A stretch of 7,572 nt of DNA from Pontimonas sp. (GCA_023263045.1 JALQXU010000043.1:1-7572), one strand, 5' to 3'. Counted from the first letter of the stretch, positions 1 to 6,278 are shown. Numbers and translations: made by a program. The notes: generated from the letters alone by a model not told the origin.

Positions 1-34
1 ACTCAGACTGTTGAGTCACCCGATGAAGGGGAAA

Positions 35-55
35 CGGGATGATGATTGCATCCCG
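35..55 (-). terminator. Hairpin after recA, possible weak intrinsic terminator
   Basis: A perfect 7-bp stem, CGGGATG paired with CATCCCG around a 7-base loop, begins about 30 bases past the recA stop codon. Read on the recA strand it is followed by only TTT and then CCCC, so the U-tract is poor. It may terminate recA transcription weakly or stabilise the 3' end. It is also the last structure before the window edge, where recX would be expected. Confidence 0.45.
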
Positions 56-85
56 CTCCCCTTCCGGATGAGCGACCGACAAGGC

Positions 86-1198
86 CTAAGCTCCTGCCGC
101 TTTACGCTCAGCAATCTTGTCTTCGAGAGACTCCACGGCGGGTGCATCAGACGAGGACCCCTCAGGGGAACTCTCCCCCTCGAGAGGTGGAACAGCCGCG
201 ACCTTCCCTACGCCGAGAGCAGCAAGAATCTTGCGCTCGATAGCGTCGGCAACGTCTGCGTGTTCGATCAGGAACTTACGAGCGTTCTCTTTACCCTGAC
301 CGAGTTGATCACCTTCGTAGGTGTACCAGGCTCCCGATTTCTTGACAATGTCGTGCTCAACACCGAAGTCGATGAGACTTCCCTCACGGGAGATTCCGGT
401 GCCATACAAGATGTCGAATTCTGCCTGCTTGAACGGAGGTGCCATCTTGTTCTTGACAACCTTGACCCTGGTGCGGTTACCCACAGCGTCGGTGCCCTCT
501 TTGAGGGTCTCGATACGACGGATATCGAGCCGCACTGAGGCATAGAACTTCAGTGCTTTACCACCCGAGGTTGTCTCAGGGCTTCCGAAGAAGACACCAA
601 TCTTCTCGCGGAGCTGGTTGATGAAGATCATGGTGGTTCCGGTCTGGTTGAGACCTCCGGTGAGCTTCCGAAGAGCTTGTGACATGAGGCGTGCCTGGAG
701 ACCCACGTGGCTATCTCCCATGTCGCCCTCGATTTCAGCGCGGGGAACAAGTGCTGCCACCGAGTCCACGACGACGAGATCAACCGATCCCGAGCGCACC
801 AGCATGTCAGCGATTTCGAGGGCTTGTTCACCCGTATCGGGCTGGGACACCAGCAACTGGTCGATGTCAACGCCCAAGGCTTTCGCGTACTCGGGGTCGA
901 GTGCGTGCTCAGCATCAACGAACGCCGCAATTCCGCCAGAGGCCTGGACATTTGCGATGGCGTGAAGTGTCAAGGTTGTCTTTCCCGAGGACTCTGGCCC
1001 GTAGATCTCGATAATGCGGCCTCGAGGTAAACCACCGGTACCTAGTGCAACATCCAGAGCAATCGATCCGGTAGGAATGACGGGAACAGGGGGACGTTCG
1101 TCCGAACCCAGTCGCATGACCGAGCCTTTTCCGAACTGTCGATCAATTTGCGCGAGCGCCGCTTCGAGCGCTTTTTCGCGGTCTGCAGATGTGGTCAT
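86..1198 (-). CDS. recA: RecA recombinase
   Basis: RecA forms ATP-dependent filaments on single-stranded DNA, catalyses strand exchange and stimulates LexA self-cleavage in the SOS response. The 370-residue protein is full length and has no intein. Visible motifs are Walker A GPESSGKT (67-74), the catalytic glutamate in DAEHALDP (Glu97), Walker B LVVVDS (141-146), the L1 loop around EIEGDMGD (155-162) and the L2 loop around FFGSPETTSGG (203-213). The tail from about residue 333 is rich in Ser, Glu and Pro and probably disordered, as is common in actinobacterial RecA. The ATG at 1198 matches the conserved N-terminus and is preceded by a modest purine-rich site (AAGAGAG, six bases upstream). 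recA is separated from the DUF3046 gene by 225 bp holding an SOS box and a structured leader, so it is probably damage-induced and transcribed on its own, with possible read-through from clgR-DUF3046. Confidence 0.99.
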   Translation of the reverse strand: MTTSADREKALEAALAQIDRQFGKGSVMRLGSDERPPVPVIPTGSIALDVALGTGGLPRGRIIEIYGPESSGKTTLTLHAIANVQASGGIAAFVDAEHALDPEYAKALGVDIDQLLVSQPDTGEQALEIADMLVRSGSVDLVVVDSVAALVPRAEIEGDMGDSHVGLQARLMSQALRKLTGGLNQTGTTMIFINQLREKIGVFFGSPETTSGGKALKFYASVRLDIRRIETLKEGTDAVGNRTRVKVVKNKMAPPFKQAEFDILYGTGISREGSLIDFGVEHDIVKKSGAWYTYEGDQLGQGKENARKFLIEHADVADAIERKILAALGVGKVAAVPPLEGESSPEGSSSDAPAVESLEDKIAERKAAGA

Positions 1199-1389
1199 GA
1201 CGATCTCTCTTTCACTAGGTATTCGGCTGCCTATCGTCTGTCGTCCTCCACCAGGCCCCGTAAGGCCCAGGGTCTCTCGACAAGGCTGGATGCAGCGACG
1301 TGAGCCCCAACCTAGGTGTGACCTCAGACACGATGCCGTCCCTGAGTCCCCACTGTGGAGTGGGCCCCCTTCCTACATCTCTGTGAACG
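1199..1389 (-). promoter_or_regulatory. Long, hairpin-rich recA leader
   Basis: No convincing gene lies here. If transcription starts just after the -10 at 1390-1395, recA would have a 5' untranslated leader of about 185 nt. It contains several inverted repeats: CCCACT-GTGG-AGTGGG at 1349-1364 (6-bp stem, 4-base loop), a GACTCAG / CTGAGGTC pairing with one bulged G about 15 bases further along, and an imperfect GC-rich pairing near 1252-1272. I recognise no known riboswitch class. The structures could affect RecA translation or mRNA stability, or could simply reflect the GC-rich sequence. Confidence 0.35.
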
Positions 1390-1419
1390 AGAATAGACCC
1401 ATTCGAACGAATATTCGAA
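1390..1419 (-). promoter_or_regulatory. Candidate recA promoter under LexA control
   Basis: On the recA strand a TATTCT hexamer (1395 down to 1390, fitting TANNNT) lies 18 bases after TTCGAA (1419 down to 1414). TTCGAA is a weak match to a -35 element but is one arm of the LexA box. A repressor bound there would cover the -35 region. Transcription would begin near 1383. The -10 is plausible and the -35 is poor, so the exact promoter is uncertain. A second, LexA-independent promoter closer to recA, as known in mycobacteria, is possible but I could not identify one. Confidence 0.5.
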
Positions 1420-1420
1420 T
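1401..1420. promoter_or_regulatory. LexA binding site (SOS box) upstream of recA
   Basis: The core TCGAACGAATATTCGA (1403-1418) matches the Gram-positive/actinobacterial LexA consensus TCGAAC-N4-GTTCGA at 11 of 12 defined positions, with one G-to-A change. Counting flanks, the arms ATTCGAA and TTCGAAT are perfect 7-bp inverted repeats around six bases. The site begins three bases after the DUF3046 stop codon and about 200 bp upstream of the recA start. Its match and its position before recA together make a LexA operator the natural reading. Confidence 0.88.
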
Positions 1421-1423
1421 GAT

Positions 1424-1660
1424 TTAGGCGGGCGTGTCGGCCTTCGGCTGCGGGAGACCCGCTCCATGGCGGCGACTCTCAGGCACATTCATGACCGCGC
1501 AGAGCTCAGACCACACTGTCTTGGGTGGGACGCCGGCCTCTAGTGCTTCGAGAGCGCTCTGGTGATCTAAAGCATCCATCACAAGGTCCCGAAGGAGTGA
1601 GCGACCTTGAAGATCGCCAAACTCGTCGGCGACCGCGAGAAAGAACTCGCTCCGGGTCAC
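1424..1660 (-). CDS. DUF3046 family protein
   Basis: A 78-residue protein of the actinobacterial DUF3046 family, whose function is unknown and whose gene commonly sits just upstream of recA. The family pattern is visible in the start TRSEFFLAVADEFG, then LLRDLVMDAL (22-31), ALEAGVPPKTVW (39-50) and the terminal NVPESRR (58-64). I chose the GTG at 1660 because the family begins at this point. The frame stays open further upstream, but that stretch lies inside the clgR gene and resembles nothing. The start is 7 nt after the clgR stop codon, so the two genes are probably co-transcribed and translationally coupled. The only hint of a ribosome site is AGG about 9 bases upstream. The last 14 residues extend past the usual family end and look disordered. 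Confidence 0.88.
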   Translation of the reverse strand: MTRSEFFLAVADEFGDLQGRSLLRDLVMDALDHQSALEALEAGVPPKTVWSELCAVMNVPESRRHGAGLPQPKADTPA

Positions 1661-1667
1661 GAAGGAC

Positions 1668-1985
1668 CTAGCGAACCGCCATGTCGGAGTCAAACTCTGC
1701 CACGAGCTCATCCGGCAGGGTGTCGGGAACACTCGAGGAGGGAACGATCTGCTCAAACACAGCTAAACGGTTGGCCACTTCGTGCAGAATGTCCGACAAA
1801 GACATATCCAAGGCCTCCGCAATGGACGCAAGAATCTCACTCGAGGCCTCTTTTTGACCCCGCTCAACCTCGCTCAAATAACCGAGGGCAACACTCGCAC
1901 GAGAAGCAATCTGGCGAAGGGTGGCACCCTTTTGCTGGCGAAAGTCTCGCAAGACGTCGCCAATTTCGTGACGCATCAACACCAT
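1668..1985 (-). CDS. clgR: ClgR-like XRE-family transcriptional regulator
   Basis: A 105-residue DNA-binding protein with an XRE/Cro-type helix-turn-helix at about residues 6-67. The segments LRQIASRASVALGYLSEVERGQKEASSE (23-50) and LASIAEALDMSLSDIL (52-67) match the very conserved ClgR core. In other Actinobacteria ClgR activates Clp protease genes and some DNA-repair genes and is itself degraded by Clp. Residues 75-105 form a short variable tail ending MAVR. The ATG at 1985 is preceded by an excellent Shine-Dalgarno (AAGGAGG, with GGAGG six bases from the ATG). The open frame continues upstream, but only as a shadow of cinA. The position in the ftsK-pgsA-cinA-clgR-DUF3046-recA order supports the call. 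The Clp targets are inferred from the family; none is in this window. Confidence 0.9.
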   Translation of the reverse strand: MVLMRHEIGDVLRDFRQQKGATLRQIASRASVALGYLSEVERGQKEASSEILASIAEALDMSLSDILHEVANRLAVFEQIVPSSSVPDTLPDELVAEFDSDMAVR

Positions 1986-2025
1986 GGTGCACCTCCTTCT
2001 GAAATCAATCTGTCCCAAGCTTATA
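1986..2025 (-). promoter_or_regulatory. Candidate clgR promoter (-10) and Shine-Dalgarno
   Basis: The 109-bp gap between cinA and clgR contains TATAAG (2025 down to 2020), a 5-of-6 match to the -10 consensus, about 35 bases before the clgR start. No good TTGACA-type -35 lies 16-19 bases further upstream (the bases there read GAGGGA or nearby), which would suit an activator-dependent promoter. I found no clear ClgR-type palindrome. The AAGGAGG ribosome site lies between this -10 and the ATG. Confidence 0.45.
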
Positions 2026-2094
2026 GACAACGACCCTGGGTATCCCTCAGAAAAACCTGTGGTCTTGCTGAGTGTAACGAGAGAACCGTCGGGC

Positions 2095-2580
2095 TTATTC
2101 CCGAGTGGCGATGGCGTCCCCCAGCGCTTGGAGCGCCGCCCTCGCCGCTCGCTCCCTGATTTCGGTTCGATCGCCCTCGAGCAATAATTCCCGCACCATG
2201 GTGCCAAGACCCCCACCGGCGACCGCAATAAAGACCGCCCCAGGGGCTTGCCCAGACACGGGATCAGGATCAGGACCGGCAACCCCTGTGGTAGCCACCG
2301 CAACGTCGACTCCTAGTCGAGTGAGAGCCCCTTCCGCCATTGCCGTCACTACCTCCGCGGTGACGGCCCCCTCGCGGGCCAAAGACGAGGCATCGACCCC
2401 CAACAGGTCGTTCTTCAACATCGAGTCGTAGGCCACAATCCCACCCCGAAACACGGCGGAGGCGCCAGGAATTGCCACGATACTCGAGGCGACCAGCCCG
2501 CCGGTCAGAGATTCTGCGCACCCGACAGTCAGGCCCGCTGCGAGGGCTGCCTCAACAACGCTTCTCGCCTCGGTCGTCAC
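2095..2580 (-). CDS. cinA: CinA C-terminal-domain protein (nicotinamide-nucleotide amidase, PncC type)
   Basis: This 161-residue protein is only the CinA C-terminal domain, the usual actinobacterial form. Family members deamidate nicotinamide mononucleotide to nicotinate mononucleotide, recycling pyridine nucleotides released for example by DNA ligase. Visible motifs are CAESLTGG (21-28, with Ser24 and Thr26 in the catalytic region), AYDSMLK (50-56, Tyr51 and Lys56) and TGVAGPDPDP (98-107). I chose the GTG at 2580 because it overlaps the pgsA TGA by four bases and has AAAGG seven bases upstream. A GTG at 2613 would add 11 residues unlike the family and overlap pgsA by 37 nt. The N-terminal molybdopterin-binding-like domain of long CinA proteins is absent. 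The link to competence in the name comes from other bacteria and nothing here supports it. Confidence 0.93.
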   Translation of the reverse strand: MTTEARSVVEAALAAGLTVGCAESLTGGLVASSIVAIPGASAVFRGGIVAYDSMLKNDLLGVDASSLAREGAVTAEVVTAMAEGALTRLGVDVAVATTGVAGPDPDPVSGQAPGAVFIAVAGGGLGTMVRELLLEGDRTEIRERAARAALQALGDAIATRE

Positions 2581-3218
2581 GGAGTAACCTTTGGGGCCCT
2601 CAGACCCTTCCACAAATAATCAAGACCCGTCACCACGGTCACCAGGATGACCGCTCCCATCAATATGTCATTGAGGGTAAACACCCACTCCCCCAGAATC
2701 ACCCAGGTGGGGACGAGCCAAGAAGAGAGCGTCACAGCTTGGAAGACAGTCTTGAGTTTTCCGCCCCTCGAGGCAGGAATCACTCGGTCTCGGAGGACTG
2801 CAAGCCGGAACAGAGTAATTCCCAGCTCCCTAGCGAGGATCACGACGACCACCCACCAGGGAAGCTCCGCTACCAGAGCAAGCGCGATGAGCGCTCCCCC
2901 GATCAACACCTTGTCGGCGATGGGGTCGAGGATAATTCCCGAGTTGGTAATCAGGTTTCTCTTGCGCGCGAGCGCACCATCCAGACCATCGGTGGCAATG
3001 GCGGCAATGAACAAGGCGGCCGCAACTAGGCGCCAGACACCGTGGTCTCCGCCATCGAGCAAGACCAGCCACACAAACAGCGGAGCGAGAAGAATCCGGA
3101 CAATCGTGATGATGTTGGCGATATTGCCGTTGGAGACTTGAGAATTTCCAGACGAGACCACTCGACCGCGAAAGCCACTCGGGGGATTGTCTGGTGTCGC
3201 GGGGTCGCCCACGGTCAC
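2577..3218 (-). CDS. pgsA: CDP-diacylglycerol-glycerol-3-phosphate 3-phosphatidyltransferase
   Basis: This integral membrane enzyme makes phosphatidylglycerophosphate from CDP-diacylglycerol and glycerol-3-phosphate, the committed step to phosphatidylglycerol and cardiolipin. The CDP-alcohol phosphotransferase signature is complete: Asp77, Asp80-Gly81, Ala84-Arg85, Gly94, Asp98 and Asp102. Hydrophobic segments at about 35-54, 61-76, 104-118, 120-130, 160-175 and 184-199 fit the six-helix fold. The first 30 residues are polar and variable. The first possible start, GTG at 3218, overlaps the ftsK TGA by four bases (GTGA). AGGGAG, however, lies against that GTG and is better spaced (five bases) for a second in-frame GTG at 3212, so the true protein may lack the first two residues. 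Assignment to PgsA rather than another family member such as phosphatidylinositol phosphate synthase rests on overall similarity and on the neighbouring ftsK and cinA. Confidence 0.92.
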   Translation of the reverse strand: MTVGDPATPDNPPSGFRGRVVSSGNSQVSNGNIANIITIVRILLAPLFVWLVLLDGGDHGVWRLVAAALFIAAIATDGLDGALARKRNLITNSGIILDPIADKVLIGGALIALALVAELPWWVVVVILARELGITLFRLAVLRDRVIPASRGGKLKTVFQAVTLSSWLVPTWVILGEWVFTLNDILMGAVILVTVVTGLDYLWKGLRAPKVTP

Positions 3219-5932
3219 TCCCTACCCGTCATGCTCCATGCGTCTTCGTCGGAGTCGCCTTCTTCCTCAGGATACCCCTCGCTCATTTGGTCAATGGGGT
3301 CTGCAGACGAGTGCACGGAATGGTCCACCGCCGCTTTTGGCTCGGGTTGGTCGGGCCTGGGCAACTCCACGGTCATCTGATCTTCAGGTGCCACAACAGG
3401 AGCTGCAGTCGTCTCCCCCCGCAGGGTTGCCAAAACTCCTGGCAGTTGTTCAGCGGTGACCAATACTTCCCGGGCTTTCGAGCCCTCGGAGGGTCCCACG
3501 ATCTGTCGAGATTCGAGGAGGTCCATCAGGCGTCCCGCTTTGGCAAACCCCACACGCAGTTTCCTTTGCAGCATCGAGGTCGAACCAAACTGCGTGGACA
3601 CCACCAACTCGGCAGCCTGCAACAAGACGTCGAGGTCATCTCCGATATCGGAATCGATGACTTTGCCCCCACCCGCAGCATCGGCGACATCCGCGCGGTA
3701 TTCGGGGTCGGCCTGTTTCTTGACGTGTGCGACGACCTTGGCGATTTCTGCTTCCGACACCCACGAGCCTTGAACCCGATTGGGCTTGGCAGCACCTTGG
3801 GGCAGGAAGAGGGCGTCACCTTGGCCGATGAGCTTGTCGGCCCCTGGTTGATCGAGAATCACGCGAGAGTCGGTCATGCTCGAGACGGCAAAAGCGAGTC
3901 GTGAAGGAATGTTCGCCTTAATGAGGCCAGTTACGACATCAACGCTTGGGCGCTGAGTTGCCACAACGAGGTGGATGCCCGACGCTCTCGCCAACTGGGT
4001 AATGCGGACAATCGAATCTTCGACATCCCGGGGAGCCACCATCATCAAGTCCGCCAGCTCATCCACCACAACGAGGAGGTAGGGGTAGGGCTGGAGAACT
4101 CTCTCGCTTCCCGCGGGAAGCTCAATTTCGTCAGCCAACACTGCACGGTTGAAGTCATCAACGTGTTTGAACCCAAAGCTTTCGAGGTCGTCATACCTCA
4201 TGTCCATCTCTTTGACCACCCACTGGAGGGCATCCGCAGCGCGCTTGGGGTTGGTAATGATGGGGGTGATGAGGTGCGGGACACCCTGATAGGCCGCGAG
4301 TTCGACTCGTTTGGGGTCGACCAGCACCATGCGCACCTCGGCAGGCGTTGCGCGCATCAAAATGGAGGTAATCATCGAGTTGATGAAGCTCGACTTACCG
4401 CTTCCGGTGGCACCAGCCACCAGGAGATGGGGCATTTTTGCCAAATTGGCGGCAACAAACCCGCCCTCAACGTCTTTCCCCACGCCAATGACCATGGGGT
4501 GAATTTCTGAGGTCGCTGCCGCCGAGGAGAGCACGTCACCGAGGCTCACAATTTCACGATCAGAATTGGGAATCTCCACCCCAATCAGGGACTTACCCGG
4601 TATCGGGGAGAGAATGTTGACCTCGTTGGATGCGACCGCATAGGCAATGTTCTTCGCCAAGGCAGTCACGCGCTCGACTTTTGTCCCTTGACCAAGCTCG
4701 ACTTCGTATCGAGTCACGGAGGGGCCGCGGGTAAAGTCGACCACCTTCGCGTTGACCTCAAATTGCTCGAAGACTCCAGCGATAGCGGCCACGACCTGGT
4801 CGTTGGCTTCGCTTCGAGCTTTCGGAGGGGTGCCGGCTACCAGCAGAGAAGGGTTGGGCAGTGTGTACGGCCTGTTTGACGGAATCGCCACCGGGGGGAT
4901 TGTCGGCTCCTCCTGCTGTTCCTCGACTGCTGGAGGAGCCTCCGGCTCGGCGGGCTGTGTCGCGTTTGCGAGAGCTTCTTCGGCTTTGCGCAGCTGTTCC
5001 AGCAAGTCCTCTTGGGTTGCGATCTCTCCCGTGTCCTCGTCGACGACACTCACAATCGGGGAATCAAAAGCGTCTTTTTTGTCTTTTTTTCCCCTGCGCC
5101 ACCACGGCATCGACTCAGGGTTCGCCATATCGAGACCCAAGTCGGTCAAGGTTCCGAATTCGACGCCCGGTGTTGCCTTGTCCTTAGCTTTTGAGCGGGA
5201 TAGCTCACTCGGGTCAACACCGAAAAGGTAGGCATAGGCGTCTTTGCTGCGCTCGACAATTCGATTGGGCGGGGTCTTCGTCATGATCAGAACTGAGGTG
5301 ATCAAGAAGAGCACCATGACCGGCCACGCGAGAAACACCGTGGAGGCCGCGAGGAATACAAAGGGTTCTGCCACAACCCAGCCGAGGAGCCCACCGGCGG
5401 AGGCAAGCTCCGCAAAAGTAGCGTCACCCGGGGCCGGGCGACCGAGCGCCAGGTGACTCATTCCACTGATAGATGTCAGCATAAGAGCAAGACCGACACC
5501 CACACGCCCGTTGTTATAAACGCTAGACGGGTGGCGAAAGAGCCAGCCCGCGAAAACCAGCAGGATCACGGGTAGAGCGAAGGCGAGACGGCCGAAAAAC
5601 CCCGCCACGGTGTACGTGTCGAGTGTCTGAGCCCACACCTGATTGACGTTGAACCAGGCGATGATGATTCCCACGACCGCAAAGAGAACTATGGCGAAGG
5701 GAACACCATCCCTGCGATCCTCTTTGGGGAGATCTTCCGCTCCGAGCAGGCGAAACAGGCTCCCCACCCAGCCTGCCACGACTAACCAGCCAGTCACGAA
5801 CGGGCTAGGTCCACCCGTCGGCTTGGGCGCAACCACATCATTCTTGGGCGTGCGAGACGAGGCAGCCGCGCTCGAGCGACGAGGTGATGCCGGCGTGCGT
5901 TTGGCACCAGACGAGGAACCTGATCTGGCCAT
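3215..5932 (-). CDS. ftsK: DNA translocase FtsK
   Basis: FtsK is a septum-anchored hexameric motor that pumps chromosome ends through the closing division site and helps resolve dimers with XerCD. The 905-residue protein has a basic Ser/Ala/Pro-rich N-terminus (1-45) and hydrophobic stretches near 46-63, 77-94, 114-132, 144-163 and 187-217 that form the membrane domain. A linker (about 220-370) follows, with a basic patch RRGKKDKK and a Pro/Glu-rich part. The motor (about 375-740) has Walker A GATGSGKS (507-514), KRVELAAY (541-548), Walker B VVVDELADL (621-629) and ATQRPS (658-663). The winged-helix gamma domain is at about 766-833, and an acidic tail of roughly 70 residues follows it. The ATG at 5932 has an in-frame stop just upstream and no Shine-Dalgarno; a TANNNT hexamer at 5939-5944 suggests a leaderless mRNA. 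It heads the ftsK-pgsA-cinA run. Confidence 0.98.
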   Translation of the reverse strand: MARSGSSSGAKRTPASPRRSSAAASSRTPKNDVVAPKPTGGPSPFVTGWLVVAGWVGSLFRLLGAEDLPKEDRRDGVPFAIVLFAVVGIIIAWFNVNQVWAQTLDTYTVAGFFGRLAFALPVILLVFAGWLFRHPSSVYNNGRVGVGLALMLTSISGMSHLALGRPAPGDATFAELASAGGLLGWVVAEPFVFLAASTVFLAWPVMVLFLITSVLIMTKTPPNRIVERSKDAYAYLFGVDPSELSRSKAKDKATPGVEFGTLTDLGLDMANPESMPWWRRGKKDKKDAFDSPIVSVVDEDTGEIATQEDLLEQLRKAEEALANATQPAEPEAPPAVEEQQEEPTIPPVAIPSNRPYTLPNPSLLVAGTPPKARSEANDQVVAAIAGVFEQFEVNAKVVDFTRGPSVTRYEVELGQGTKVERVTALAKNIAYAVASNEVNILSPIPGKSLIGVEIPNSDREIVSLGDVLSSAAATSEIHPMVIGVGKDVEGGFVAANLAKMPHLLVAGATGSGKSSFINSMITSILMRATPAEVRMVLVDPKRVELAAYQGVPHLITPIITNPKRAADALQWVVKEMDMRYDDLESFGFKHVDDFNRAVLADEIELPAGSERVLQPYPYLLVVVDELADLMMVAPRDVEDSIVRITQLARASGIHLVVATQRPSVDVVTGLIKANIPSRLAFAVSSMTDSRVILDQPGADKLIGQGDALFLPQGAAKPNRVQGSWVSEAEIAKVVAHVKKQADPEYRADVADAAGGGKVIDSDIGDDLDVLLQAAELVVSTQFGSTSMLQRKLRVGFAKAGRLMDLLESRQIVGPSEGSKAREVLVTAEQLPGVLATLRGETTAAPVVAPEDQMTVELPRPDQPEPKAAVDHSVHSSADPIDQMSEGYPEEEGDSDEDAWSMTGRE

Positions 5933-5938
5933 ACGGTC

Positions 5939-5961
5939 ACGCTACCCGCCTACTTAGCGGG
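5939..5961 (-). promoter_or_regulatory. Candidate ftsK leaderless promoter with small inverted repeat
   Basis: Read on the ftsK strand, TAGCGT (5944 down to 5939) fits TANNNT and lies exactly six bases before the ATG, placing the transcription start at or next to the start codon. Directly upstream is a 5-bp inverted repeat, CCCGC/GCGGG around seven bases (5945-5961), which would fall in the promoter spacer and could be a regulator site or chance. No recognisable -35 lies at the right distance, so the promoter call rests on the -10 geometry and the lack of a ribosome site. Confidence 0.45.
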
Positions 5962-6016
5962 AGAAGCGGAACGAAACACACCCACCAACTGCCCACAAAG
6001 CGCGCTGGGGATGACT

Positions 6017-6038
6017 TGTCCACCAATTTCGCTGGACA
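6017..6038. promoter_or_regulatory. Distal inverted repeat at the toxin-antitoxin promoter
   Basis: TGTCCA (6017-6022) and TGGACA (6033-6038) form a perfect 6-bp inverted repeat around ten bases, so equivalent bases lie 16 bp apart, about one and a half helical turns. The right arm is also the proposed -35 element. A protein bound here would block polymerase at the antitoxin promoter. It could be a second site for the ribbon-helix-helix antitoxin or a site for another regulator. Its arms differ in sequence from those of the proximal repeat. Confidence 0.45.
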
Positions 6039-6062
6039 GGAGTGGTATCACATTGATACCGT
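6033..6062 (+). promoter_or_regulatory. Candidate promoter of the toxin-antitoxin operon
   Basis: TGGACA (6033-6038) matches the -35 consensus TTGACA at five of six positions. TACCGT (6057-6062) fits the actinobacterial TANNNT -10 after an 18-base spacer. The -10 ends six bases before the antitoxin ATG at 6069, so the predicted transcription start coincides with the A of that ATG. No Shine-Dalgarno is present, which agrees with a leaderless mRNA. Confidence 0.6.
6044..6060. promoter_or_regulatory. Proximal operator palindrome of the toxin-antitoxin operon
   Basis: GGTATCA-CAT-TGATACC is a perfect 7-bp inverted repeat around three bases. It fills most of the spacer between the proposed -35 and -10 and covers the first four bases of the -10, ending nine bases before the antitoxin start. 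Toxin-antitoxin operons are usually repressed by their antitoxin, and ribbon-helix-helix proteins bind short palindromes of this kind as paired dimers. This is therefore the best candidate for the autoregulatory operator. Confidence 0.7.
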
Positions 6063-6068
6063 TACGCT

Positions 6069-6278
6069 ATGGCTATGACATTGAGATTGGATTCCGAACA
6101 CGACGCCATGGTCGAAGCTCTGGCGCGGGAAATGAAATGCTCGAAGCACCAGGCTGTGGTGAACGCCATTACCCTCGCGCATGAAAAAGTGACCGTGCAC
6201 GAGAAAGCGTTGGAACGTGCCCGCGAGATTCTGACGACACGAGACAAGGCCCTCATGGAACGCCTTGCAGACGCGTGA
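6069..6278 (+). CDS. Ribbon-helix-helix antitoxin paired with Doc toxin
   Basis: This 69-residue protein looks like a CopG/Arc-type DNA-binding antitoxin. MTLRLD (3-8) would be the beta strand that pairs with a second subunit and enters the major groove. Residues 9-22 and 26-39 would be the two helices, and the charged segment 42-69 (KALERAREILTTRDKALMERL) is probably the toxin-neutralising helix. It overlaps the downstream Doc-like gene by four bases (GTGA), so the two are co-translated. The likely role is to bind and inhibit the toxin and repress the shared promoter through the palindrome at 6044-6060. The ATG at 6069 fits the leaderless -10 geometry; an in-frame ATG at 6075 would remove two residues and is also possible. 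Classic Doc partners are Phd-fold, so this is a different antitoxin fold joined to a Doc toxin. The family call rests on fold pattern and context only. Confidence 0.8.
   Translation: MAMTLRLDSEHDAMVEALAREMKCSKHQAVVNAITLAHEKVTVHEKALERAREILTTRDKALMERLADA

Noticed and set aside
2..19. Open minus-strand frame from a GTG at 17-19 running off the left edge, as a possible recX start
   Set aside because: It has no Shine-Dalgarno and no leaderless-type -10, and the six visible residues (VTQQSE) are too few to recognise.
11..538. 175-residue plus-strand frame opposite recA
   Set aside because: It lies antisense to a clearly real recA and has no recognisable domain.
1014..1427. Plus-strand frame across the recA leader
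   Set aside because: It runs through antisense recA and the SOS box, has no ribosome site and shows no protein-like pattern.
1661..1756. N-terminal extension of the DUF3046 protein to 110 residues
   Set aside because: The extra 32 residues lie inside clgR in another frame and do not resemble the family, which begins at the GTG at 1660.
2036..2052. GGGTATCCC-like symmetry before clgR as a ClgR operator
   Set aside because: It is short and imperfect and does not match the CGC...GCG layout reported for ClgR sites.
1986..2303. N-terminal extension of the clgR protein to 211 residues
   Set aside because: It overlaps cinA out of frame, and the strong Shine-Dalgarno directly before the ATG at 1985 fixes the start.
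3194..3904. 236-residue plus-strand frame opposite the ftsK 3' end
   Set aside because: It is antisense to a conserved coding sequence, has no domain or ribosome site, and arises from high GC and codon bias.
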